From Zea mays (lineage: Eukaryota; Streptophyta; Magnoliopsida; Poales; Poaceae), in NCBI RefSeq assembly GCF_902167145.1, contig NC_050096.1, positions 268,792,622 to 268,856,621 of the forward strand: DNA of 64,000 bases, read 5' to 3'. The position numbers and the translations under genes were made by a program. This document shows, in pieces, positions 13,101 to 21,887 of the stretch. Every line of letters begins with the position of its first letter. The first letter of the stretch is position 1. The notes below the pieces were generated by a model that saw only the letters and a list, made by a program, of their open reading frames with translations, was not told where the DNA came from and searched no databases.

Positions 13101-16100
13101 TGAGGAATGAGGTCATCCCACCAAATTTGAGGAATGAACACATGATGCATCACCTCAATTTGGATGTAGTGATTCCTTAAACCAAACACCCCCTAAACCT
13201 CTCAAGTCTCTAACCCAACTCATTCCTTCCATAGCTTCCGCCACTGTTCTTCTATTCACCAAAATGGTAGGGACAGCAGCAAAAATGTGAGGCACTAAGT
13301 CAGCTATGCATCGCCCCAGAAGCCATCTGTCTTTCCAAAACAAAATAGTGTGACCATCACCTAAGGTTGAATCCATGGCGTGATTAAATAGAGCCTGAAC
13401 CATAACATTTGATTTAAAGGGCAGATCAGCACAAGGCTTGCTTGGGTCAGTCTTAGCAAGCCAAAGCCACCTAACCCTCAAAGCCCAATTCAGACAATGA
13501 ATATCAGAGATGCCGAGGCCACCTAGCTCCTTAGGCCTAGTAACTTTGCGCCAAGCAACTAAACAGTGGCCTCCATTGGCTTCTGTACGACCTCTCCAAA
13601 GAAAACTTCGCCTAATCTTATTAATGGCTTTGAAAGCCCATTAAGGCAAGTCAAGCACCATTGCGTGATAGATAACTGTTGCCGTGAGCACAAACTGGAC
13701 TGTAGTGGCTCGCCTAGCCCTCGTCATTAGATCGGCCTTCCAGCCAGGCAAGAGGTCAGCTAGCAGATCTATGAGGGGCTGAAGTTGATTCTTTGACAGT
13801 TTTTTAATAGAGAGTGGTAAGCCCAAGTATTTGATAGGAAACTCTTCAATCTCACAAGGGAAATAGTCCATTACTTCTTGGACTTCCAGTTGAGTGCATT
13901 GGATGGGGGCCACAGTGCTTTTCTGCACGTTAGCTTTCAGCCCTATAGCCTCACCAAATAAGTCCAAAATCCGAATAACCATGTTCAGTTCTGCAGCAAC
14001 TGGTCTTAAAAATAGCACCATGTCATCAGCATACAGAGAAATATGATGCTGGACAGACCTCGAAGAGGGGCTGGAGAAGTCCTTCAAGAGCAGCAGCTGA
14101 CACCAAGTGATTAAGGATGTCCATCACTAATATAAACAGCAAGGGGGGACAAGGGATCTCCTTGCCTCAGCCCCCTCTTATGAGCAATAAAATCTCCTGG
14201 AATCCCATTAAGGAGGATTTGGGTAGAGGATGTCATGAGGAGCCCACTGACAATATCTCTCCAAACAGGACCAAAGCAGCCCTTGCAACACTTCTAAAAG
14301 GAAGGGCCAGGAGACAGAGTCGAAGGCCTTTCAAATATCTAGCTTGATTAAAATTCTAGACTGCTTTTGGGCATGAAGAAACCTTGCAGTTTGCTGAACC
14401 AACATAAAATTGTCTTGTATAGAGCAAACTTTAATAAACACACTTTGGTTCTTGGAAACAATCTCATCCATGTGGTTTCTCAAGCGATTAGCCAGAACCT
14501 TAGTGAGAAGCTTTGCGAAGCTATGTATCAGGCTGATAGGCCTGAAATCCTTGGCCATAATAGAGTCCTGCTTTGGCAAAAGCGTAATATAGGCTGCATT
14601 GAGGAAGCGAAAATTCATAAAATCCCTCCCTCCAGACTGCATCAAAGGCCAGCATGACATCGTCCTTGATAATGGTCCAGCAAGATTTATAGAAATGACT
14701 GGTGAACCCATCAGGTCCAGGGGGCCTTATCAGAAGGAAAAAGCTTAATAGTGTTCCATACTTCCTCAACTGAAAACTGGGTCTCAAGCTTAGAGAGGTC
14801 ATGCTGTTGAATACCCAGAGCATCAAGATTAATGGACTTACCACGGGGCTGCGACGTGCCAATAAGATTAGTGTAGAAGTCCAGGAGGGCTTCAGCCTTA
14901 TAATCGTGACTGGTCACCACATTCTACCCAACTTTCAGTTTTGGAATGTAGTTTTTTCTCTTACGGTATCCGGACCAAGAGTGAAATAGTTCCGTATTAG
15001 CATCACCCCTTCGAAGCCAAGACACCCGAGATCTGGTTTTTGCCACCGATCTGATTAAGGAACTAAGAAACAAGGAATGTTTCTTTAGGGTCCCCAGAAA
15101 CCAGTCCTCCAGGGTAGTATGCCTGTAATCTCTAGCAATTTCGAGCCACAGCACCAGCTCCCTTGCCAATTCTAGCTGCGATTTAAAATTTCCCACCATC
15201 CTGTCACTCCAACATTGAAGGCCCTTGGCCGTGGCTGCTTGTGGACAGAATTCCAAGCAGCAGACACGACGTCCTGAAACCCATCAAATCTAGGCCAAAA
15301 ATGCTCAAAATGAAACCGTCATCGCAATAAATAGAAAATGTAGATCTACTTACAGTGTTTTCAACGAGTGACGAGGAGGAACACGAGCAGAAGTGCGAGA
15401 CACTTCCTAGAAACCTGATTCGCCGACACCCGTGCAGGTCGTCGAATTGCCGGCGTCGCTTCGGAGACACTATTCTCCCTTGATCTGTTGCACGACAGAC
15501 GAATGGACGGCAACGAGTGACGAGGAGGAACACGAGCGGACGTGCGAGACACACTTCTAAAAAACTAATTCGTCGGCACCCGTGCAGGTCGTCAAATTAC
15601 CGGCGTCGGTTCGGAGACACTGTTCTCCCTTGATCTGCTGCACGGTAGACGAAGGGACGACAGGGCAGAGAAGCGGCGATGCAGAGAATTGAGAATGAAG
15701 ACGAGTCAGTTGCTTTTTTTCCTGTACGCCCTCCGACTGAGGGACGTCTCCCCTTTGTAGAGGGTCGCCGCAACTTGATGGATTCGATCTGCTAAATTCT
15801 AGCAACCGCCCCCTGGAATCTCTCTACGTGCAACCTCATGGAGTTCACGCTGTGCGCGCCCAATTACTTCCGGTTGACGTGATAGTCTAGTTGTGGTACT
15901 CGATAACCAAATAAATAAAAAGCAAAAAATAAAATGTTGTTTAGAACACGTCACGATCACGCATCGTCATAAGTCACAAGTCGCGCGTAAATTTCGCGAA
16001 AAAACGAGACACGCAAGGGAGCGAACGTGTGTGGTCAGTTCATAGCAGATTCTATAGCCATTCCATTCGTGTGTCACATGTGAAGAGTAGTGCACACCCT

Positions 16101-19100
16101 CACATATAAATTGATTATCTCCTACCTGGATAAGCAATATGGGACTAAATCCCCTCATGCCTTCCCTCACACCACCTTGCCTTATTTGAATTGGGCCACC
16201 CACAAGTGGGCCAAATTCCAACACTCACATGGGCTACGATGCCGTTGTATATGGGTGGGGCAGGAGTTCAGGGGTTTTCTCAATCTGTGTGAGAAGGTCT
16301 TCTTTTTAATACAATGTTTGGGGGCTGTCTCTTACCCCTGTAGGTCGAGTTTTTTTAAAAAAGTTTACAAAATTTAAACAAAAAACTTGATTTTTTTCAT
16401 AAAGAAAAATCGGTATATGTCCTTTGATGTAGTTTTGATTTTTCCCTCGAGATGACAATGTATGCTAGATATGTAACTTGTATAAACCGTTACGACACCA
16501 TGATCATGAGATCAGATTGACTCATACACATGCTGAATCTAGCTGCTACCTATTCCTTAACTCTTATCACCCTAGAGCTTTTCAGAACTATTTCAGACTC
16601 TGGACTTTTTATGAGAAAGCCAGTTTACTATTAAAATTTGTTAGTGAACATCCTAAGTTTTACTTAGTGCTCAGGTTGTCCCATGCTTTGCTTGTCTCAT
16701 CACATGTGTCCATATTTTTAAAATCACTTGGCACTTGTTGGGTGGTGGGATTGTTACAGTCCATATATTATATATCTGTCTCTCCCCTAGGTGGAGAACT
16801 GCAGATTCGGTCCTGGTGGGAACACACTGTTTGGTAGGGTCAGGGTGCCTCATAGTGTCTATGGTCATTTAAATAATCTAGGTGGAAGATAGGAGCTAGA
16901 CTGGATGGTGGTACCTTTGCAGCCTTTTTTTGAAACATTGCATGTATGATGTATCATTTTTAATGTTTTTTTCATCACCAATTATTACTAGAGGTTAAAT
17001 AAACTAATCTTTCAGGCTAGATTGCATGAGATTATTATTTCAAGTGAGAAAGCAAAGAACACAGAAGGGCCAGTGGAATTTCCATGGATGGTTGATGGTG
17101 CAGGATTGCCTGCAAATGCTTCCCAGCTCCTGCCTAAGATGGTAAAGTACTTTTATATAAGAGAGATCCACATACTTGCACATTTCCTACAGAATTAGCA
17201 ACAGCTGGTATCTGTGCAGCAACAACAACAACAAAGCCTTTTAGTTCCAAGCACATTGGGTAGGCTAGAGTTAAAACCCAACCGAAACCACACGGCAAGG
17301 TTGCAGCACATGGATAGCAATTTTCCATGCACTCCTATTCAAGGATAAATCTTTGGATATATTCCATCCTTTGTAGTCTCATTTTACTGTCTCTTCATAT
17401 GTCAACTTTGGTTTTTCCCTGCCTTTCTTTTCACTGCTATCGTGCCTCATGCCTCTGGATGTCTCCATTGGACATGTTGAAACCATCTCTAATTGTTGAT
17501 TTGTTATATTCTGATGAAATTTCACATTTTCTCTCTTGTTTGAATGGTTACATTTATCATGATAGTGCCATGCTGAAAATTCTCAACACTTTATCCATGT
17601 GAATATCGGTGTCTTGCTGATATCTTAAATCAAAACAAGTGCAGGGACAAATTTAAGATTTGGTACAAATTGTTGTATTTTGTAGCTACATAATGTTGTA
17701 CTCATGGATGTTAGAGTGGGCGCACTAACTAATTCAACCCAAAACATAAGTTGTTAGGATAAGGTAGGCAATCTACTTATACGCTTCAACACTCCCACTC
17801 ACGTGCAACTAGAGAAAAAGACGCAAACGTGGGAATAAAGGGGCAGAGGCACAAATAAAGCCTCTGCCATGGTTCTAACTACCTCTGACTCTGATACCAT
17901 GTTAAGTGGACGCACTAGCCAGTTCAACCTAAAAGCTTAAGTTGTTAGGAGAAGGTAGGAAATCACTTAACACTTCAACAATAGATAATGACTATGGTTT
18001 TTTTCCCCTTGTTACACTATAACCAGGCCAAGTTGACGAAAGAAGTGACTTCACAAGTAAAGCTGCTTGCTGAAGGTGAAGATGAAAGACTTGCGTTGAC
18101 GAGCACATTTTCAAAATATGACCAGGCAAAAGCTCTTGGAAAGACAACTATTGATGTGGCTCGTATTGCTGCCGGGTTGCCATGTGGTAGTGAAAGCTTC
18201 CTCTTGATGTTTGCCAGATGGAGAAAACTTGAGAGGGATTTATACAATGAAAGAAAGGAGTAAAGTGTTTAACCTCTGGATGTTTAGAAATCAATATAGT
18301 GTTTTATTCTACTTTTGTTAAAGTCACTCATGATGCTTTATTTCATAATGCAGCCGTTTTGACATTACACAGATCCCAGATGTATATGATTCCTGCAAGT
18401 GAGTGATCTTCAAACAGTGCATGGTTTAGAAATGTGGAAAAAAAACTAATTGGTTTCCCTTGTGCATTCTTGTTGGATCTCTTTTGAATGGGTGTCTAAA
18501 TGTGTAATACACCATTAAAATATTAAAATTTTAAATTTAAAATATAGAAAAGAGGTGTACAAATCTGAATAATGTAAAATATGATGTGTTATCTTTCATC
18601 GTTGTTGATGATGTCTTTCTTAAAAAATATGAACATTTACATAATTATAGTAATACAATTCTGTTGGCATATAACTCCTAAACTAATGGAGTAAATTGCA
18701 GGTATGACCTTTTGCATAATGCTCATCTCAATCTTAAGGGTTTGGAAGAGCTATTCAAAGTTGCTCAAGTAAGCAACCTTACATTTGTTTTCTTCTATAA
18801 GCTGCTGCTTGGTTATACACTAGAGCTAATAGCATATCTGATCCGGAAAGGCTAATAGCATCTGTAATTGTGAAGTAACAGCCAAGTTACTGTCATCTTT
18901 GAGTCATCGTTATGTTGACTAATCATGCACTTTAAAAGATGCACCAGTTGATGAACATGTAATGGTATGGAACTTAAGTACGGGGCCATATTGTCTTGGT
19001 ACAAATGACTGAGTAGATATAACATTGAATTTTTGGTAAAATAACCATTTTCATAGACTTTTATGTGCCACAAAAGTGAATTATATTCCTAACTTCCGTT

Positions 19101-21520
19101 GTGTTAAACGTTAAATATAATAAATAACATAAGAGTGCCATTAGATGAGAAAAACAAATTTGAGCTAATGTGTTATAGATTCCATGTTCTCTTGGACCTT
19201 TCTTTGTAGTGTTTCTTTAATTATTTGTTATCTGACACACCGATATTCTTCTAGATACTCGCTGATGGTGTTATTCCAAATGAGTATGGGATCAACCCAA
19301 AGCAAAAACTGAAAATCGGCTCAAAGGTTTGTTCGTAGGTTGTCATAAGCAATTTTATGCATGTTGTGCCATCATGAGACTCATGTTCAGCCAATTATTA
19401 CATGGCCACTTGTAATTCTTGACGCTTATGGAAATTTGTAGTCTTTTGCTTGGATATATTTATCTGCGAAACTACATGTTAGTGATAATTGGTTTGCTTG
19501 ATAGCTCTTTTACAGCTTTGAATAAAACTAGCCCGCCAAAGTGCAATGAATTTTTTTTTCTCGAAAGCGCAAGAGAACTGCGCGAAAATATATTAAGAAG
19601 GAGAAAAACGTGCAATGGAATTGCCATTAAGGTGCCTCTTGATTGAGGGAAGGAGGGGGTATCATGCTCTTTAGATATGGTTGTGAAGTGTCTATTTATC
19701 CTTCCTATTTGATCTTCAATTTTTTGCCAGTTCTCATATCCTCCTATCATAACTTTTTGTTCCATCACATGTCTAAGCATGGTGATTTGATTGATGTAGT
19801 GTTTGCCAAAAAAAACTCATCCATGAACTTGCAGCTTTTTAACCTTGGTTAGTTCCCGAGAGACATTACTGATCTGAGCTGTGTTGTTATTTGTCTATGT
19901 TGTACAAGAACTATCATTAACTCTGGTACAAGCAATGTCATATGGTCTCTGTTAATCAATTAACCTTGTGGGAGGCAATTTGAAAAGTTTTCTCATAGTT
20001 CCTGTTTATCTTAATGTGTATATCTTAACCATGCTCATATCCTTTTTTATATATAATATATCGACTAGATAGCGCGCCGTTTATTGGGAAAAATCCTAAT
20101 CGATCTACGCAACACTCGTGAAGAAGCTATCAGTGTTGCCGAACCAAAATTTATTGAAGACGAAGCTCTATTCCTACCAACAAAAGAAGCAGAGCACCAG
20201 CAGAAGGTTCATGTTAGAAATGAGGATGGAAGAAGATCTAGCTCTACGAGTGAGAAGTCATTGGACCAAGAAGATGAAGATGATAGAGAAACTAAATACC
20301 GATTAGATCCCAAGTGAGTCCTTGTTCTGATATCTATTAATCCAATTTTTATTTGCTAATTTACATGTAACATTTATGTTGCTACAATACTTTGGTGCAG
20401 GTATGCCAATGTAAGGACACCTGAGCGCCATGTCCGCACTAGGCTTTACTTCACATCGGTATGCTCAAGCACTTCTCTATTGTCGTCACCCTTTCGGAAA
20501 TATTTTTTAAGGGGGAATACAGTAGGGGGTCCCTTTTGGAATTATTAGTGACAACGTACATTTTCTGCACCAGGAATCTCATATACACTCATTGATGAAT
20601 GTCCTTCGTTACTGCAATTTGGACGAAAGTCTACAAGGAGAGGAAAGCCTTGTCTGCCAGAGTGCTTTGGACCGTCTACATAGAACTAGGGAGCTTGATT
20701 ACATGAGTAATATTGTGCTTAGAATGTTTGAAAACATAGAGGTATGGATCTTTTCATCATCTTTGTCTGGTCTCTGAACAGATAATTCACCTTTCTGGTA
20801 TAGTGGTCGTATATATATATTTCCATCTCGTGCGGTACAAGTAATTTTGAAAGGTTTTGAGCTTGAAGTCCATTTTGCAGTAGACTAAAAGTCGGCTCCC
20901 TTTCTTGAGGAAGCTAACTTCTATACTCAAGTGTCATATTTTCAGTAGTGAATCAAGCTAACTCCTTGTACCAAATACATTTAAGGGGACCATCTGTTTT
21001 TCATGGTTACAGTTGAAACGTAGTTGATGACAAACAGTCAGTTTACAAGTATCTGTTGCCCAATCGTATCGATCTGCTTACCAAATTCTCATGTTTGCAG
21101 GTTCCTTTGGAAGATGAGAAGAGGTTCAGGATTGAAATGACGTTCAGTCGTGGCGCCGATCTCAGTCCCCTAGAGGTGATGCTTGTTGGACATAAAATCA
21201 GCTGAGCTTGCTCCCAAGTAGAGTTGCCTGAGTTTTTACTAACTGAATGTGTTGGTTGGGTCCAGGACAAAACCAGTGAAAGTTCTTCCTTGCTCCAGGA
21301 GCACACCTTGCCCATAATGGGGCCCGAGAGACTGCAGGAAGTTGGGTCCTGCCTGACCATGGACAAGTTCGAGAAAATGGTGCGGCCATTCGCCATGCCG
21401 CCGGAGGACTTCCCTCCTGCCGCTCCGCCACAAGCCTTGGGCTACTTCTCCAAAGGGGCAGGGGTGCTTGAAAGGTTGGCTAGCCTCTGGCCTTTCCACA
21501 AGAGCGCTAACGGGAAGTAG
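1164..21520 (+). CDS. VIP1/VIH-like: Inositol hexakisphosphate / diphosphoinositol-pentakisphosphate kinase (PPIP5K, plant VIP1/VIH type), 3' 22 exons
   Basis: Bifunctional cytosolic enzyme that makes and removes inositol pyrophosphates (InsP7/InsP8) in phosphate and hormone signalling. Coding exons: 1164-1256, 2210-2284, 3433-3518, 3608-3811, 3887-3986, 4066-4136, 4351-4432, 8330-8488, 9517-9559, 10733-10815, 11589-11651, 11754-11828, 17016-17141, 18027-18259, 18354-18398, 18702-18768, 19255-19326, 20069-20313, 20401-20458, 20574-20741, 21101-21175, 21266-21520. All have GT-AG borders and matching phases, giving 825 residues plus stop. The first exon encodes [19 protein letters not shown], the end of the ATP-grasp kinase domain. 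The histidine-phosphatase [10 protein letters not shown] motif is split by the 3811/3887 intron. Later blocks include [20 protein letters not shown] and [19 protein letters not shown]. Plant members are about 1050 residues, so roughly 230 N-terminal residues lie upstream. Introns of up to 5.2 kb are filled with transposons, but I saw no break in the coding exons. Confidence 0.93.
1257..2209. other. PPIP5K intron, no gene
   Basis: Intron between exons 1164-1256 and 2210-2284. A GC-richer patch with minor ORFs at about 1430-2000 shows no recognisable protein and no clear terminal repeats; I could not assign it to a transposon family. Confidence 0.5.
2285..3007. other. PPIP5K intron sequence, nothing recognised
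   Basis: The part of the intron between exons 2210-2284 and 3433-3518 that precedes the SINE. It is AT-rich and has no convincing coding or repeat signature. Confidence 0.5.
3008..3357 (-). mobile_element. tRNA-derived SINE
   Basis: On the minus strand the element begins GCGAAAGGGCCTCTAG and runs into an A-box-like TAGCCTAGTGGTTAAAGGC and a B-box-like GGTTCGATCCCC, the two internal pol III promoter boxes of tRNA-derived SINEs. A GC-rich body follows, ending in CGAGTTTTTT at the low-coordinate end. A shorter copy of the same family is at about 11873-12010. The length of about 350 bp is within the usual SINE range. Confidence 0.7.
4433..5142. other. Intron sequence of PPIP5K, unclassified
   Basis: Start of the 3.9-kb intron between exons 4351-4432 and 8330-8488. 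A patch at about 4515-4680 with repeated GGGTCG-type strings looks like decayed repeat DNA but matches nothing I can name. Confidence 0.4.
5143..7610 (-). mobile_element. LINE fragment, antisense in PPIP5K intron
   Basis: On the minus strand the 3' end is at about 5143, with the family tail (rc of TCTCGACCGCGCAGGAGAGCTGC). Upstream are pieces of ORF2. Positions 6248-5691 give the post-RT region ([32 protein letters not shown]). Positions 6495-6304 give an RT thumb-like segment ([18 protein letters not shown]...FLWKGRKE). Positions 6956-6450 give broken RT core ([20 protein letters not shown]). Several frameshifts and stops show that it is dead. The 5' end is not clear, around 7600. Confidence 0.82.
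7885..7942. mobile_element. Stowaway-like MITE, very short derivative
   Basis: Terminal CTACCTCCGTTCTCG and GAACGAAGGGAG flanked by TA dinucleotides, the hallmark of Tc1/mariner-type Stowaway MITEs. At about 58 bp it is an internally shortened relative of the copy at 40336-40414, sharing AATATTTGTC and AAAACGCGACAAATA. Confidence 0.65.
7943..8329. other. PPIP5K intron, nothing recognised
   Basis: AT-rich intron sequence up to the acceptor of the exon that encodes [18 protein letters not shown]. The short ORFs here look fortuitous. Confidence 0.4.
8489..9516. other. PPIP5K intron, nothing recognised
   Basis: About 1 kb of intron. No transposon ends or coding similarity were seen. Confidence 0.4.
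9560..10171. other. PPIP5K intron sequence
   Basis: Intron after exon 9517-9559, upstream of a LINE tail. No feature was recognised apart from the splice sites. Confidence 0.4.
10172..10625 (-). mobile_element. 5'-truncated LINE, 3' end only
   Basis: Begins (minus-strand 3' end) next to an A-run complement, TTTTTTTTCTTGAACGCAC, followed by AGGAGAGCTACACATCATTA. This is nearly the same tail as the element at 5143. A second shared block, CACCAAGCCCCCAAA, is at about 5446 and about 10582, so both derive from one LINE family. Only about 450 bp remain, the usual outcome of incomplete target-primed reverse transcription. Confidence 0.72.
10816..11588. other. PPIP5K intron, nothing recognised
   Basis: Intron between exons 10733-10815 and 11589-11651. 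It is AT-rich with no repeat or coding signature. Confidence 0.4.
11873..12010 (+). mobile_element. SINE copy (same family as 3008-3357), internally deleted
   Basis: Starts GCGAAAGGGCCTCTAG as does the SINE at 3357 (minus), then jumps to a B-box-like CCTGGGTTTGACTC. A shared downstream block, TGGTTAAAAA...TCCTCGCATGTCCC, follows. About 35 bp carrying the A box are missing relative to the first copy, so it should not be transcribable by pol III. It lies in the 5.2-kb intron after exon 11754-11828. Confidence 0.6.
12142..15315 (-). mobile_element. LINE, long ORF2 remnant, antisense in PPIP5K intron
   Basis: The largest LINE here. The 3' tail is at 12142 (TTTTTTCTCGAACACACATGAG). On the minus strand, 15315-14924 gives the endonuclease-RT linker ([37 protein letters not shown]). 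Positions 14920-14331 give the RT core ([36 protein letters not shown]). Positions 14087-13641 carry the catalytic YADDMVLF motif and KYLGLPLS. Positions 13481-13155 and 12911-12297 give the post-RT region and a zf-RVT-type zinc segment ([18 protein letters not shown]). Frameshifts break it into at least six pieces and a MITE sits inside at 12971-13193. The endonuclease end is missing at 15315. Confidence 0.85.
12971..13193. mobile_element. Tourist-like MITE nested in the LINE
   Basis: Terminal inverted repeats GGGTGTTTGGTTT and AAACCAAACACCC enclose about 220 bp rich in GAGGAATGA and CCTCATTCC. Outside the right end is TAA; the left flank (TAATA) is ambiguous, so the target duplication is not certain. 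It interrupts the LINE reading at about 13 kb, so it inserted later. A related copy in the opposite orientation is at about 44489-44650. Confidence 0.65.
15316..16225. repeat. Unclassified repeat, possibly a solo LTR, with internal tandem duplication
   Basis: Separates the truncated LINE from intron DNA. The boundaries read TGAAACCG at 15311 and TTCCAACA at 16223, compatible with an LTR in minus orientation, but I could not find a convincing 5-bp target duplication. Two imperfect copies of about 155 bp at 15366-15514 and 15515-15665 share GAGTGACGAGGAGGAACACG, CACCCGTGCAGGTCGTC and TTCTCCCTTGATCTG. There are no protein-coding motifs. Confidence 0.35.
16226..17015. other. PPIP5K intron sequence with a possible LINE tail
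   Basis: At about 16290-16360 the string TTTTTAATACAATG followed by GTAGGTCGAGTTTTTTT resembles the 3' end of plant LINEs on the plus strand. The remainder up to the acceptor at 17015 is ordinary AT-rich intron. Confidence 0.3.
17142..17708. other. PPIP5K intron, nothing recognised
   Basis: Intron DNA between the exon ending at 17141 and the miniature LTR element. Confidence 0.4.
17709..17980 (-). mobile_element. Miniature LTR retrotransposon (TRIM/SMART-like), 272 bp
   Basis: Two direct terminal repeats, 17709-17791 and 17900-17980, each start TGTTA and end CTTCAACA on the plus strand and share GTTCAACC/ATTCAACC and AAGTTGTTAGGA. On the minus strand the repeat at 17980-17900 is followed immediately by TGGTATCAGAG (17899-17889), a primer-binding site for initiator tRNA-Met. 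The other repeat is preceded by a purine-rich GTGAGTGGGAG, a polypurine tract. The flanks ATGGA and ATAGA match at 4 of 5 bases, a plausible old target duplication. It has no coding capacity and its size matches the smallest known LTR elements of grasses. Confidence 0.75.
19551..19622 (-). mobile_element. LINE 3' tail only
   Basis: TTTTTTTTTCTCGAAAGCGC followed by AAGAGAACTGCGCG...ATATATTAAGAAG is the same 3' tail as at 5143, 10172 and 12142, with only about 70 bp retained. It lies in the intron after exon 19255-19326, antisense to the gene. Confidence 0.6.
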
Positions 21521-21696
21521 CTGGAAGCTAACAAATCCCTGAAACCAGTTCATGTGGTTATTCTTGTTCTGTAACACTTTCTGCACGCCAGCCCAATTTT
21601 GACGATCTGAATCATAGTGAAAATTTTGCTGGTTCTTTTTCATGAGCGCGAGACATAATTGTGCTATCATGTTGCTTGCATGGATCTGAGATTTAA

Positions 21697-21887
21697 GGGT
21701 GCGTTTGGTTGCTGGATAGCCAAAACAGGAATGTCCCCTGGTATCCTCTCTTGTCCCTCCAATTTTAAGGAACAACTGGGGACAATACTAGAATAATTCT
21801 GTCTCAATCCTTGATCCTGAACTAAACAAACTTATTTAAGTGATCATCCCATCATGTCATGTCCTGTTATTACAACTAAACACGCCC
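21697..21887. mobile_element. Tourist-like MITE downstream of PPIP5K
   Basis: Inverted ends GGGTGCGTTTGGTTG and CAACTAAACACGCCC are flanked on both sides by TAA (21694-21696 and 21888-21890), the 3-bp target duplication of PIF/Harbinger elements. It is 191 bp, non-coding, and lies just past the PPIP5K stop codon, so it may fall in or near the 3' UTR. Confidence 0.75.
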
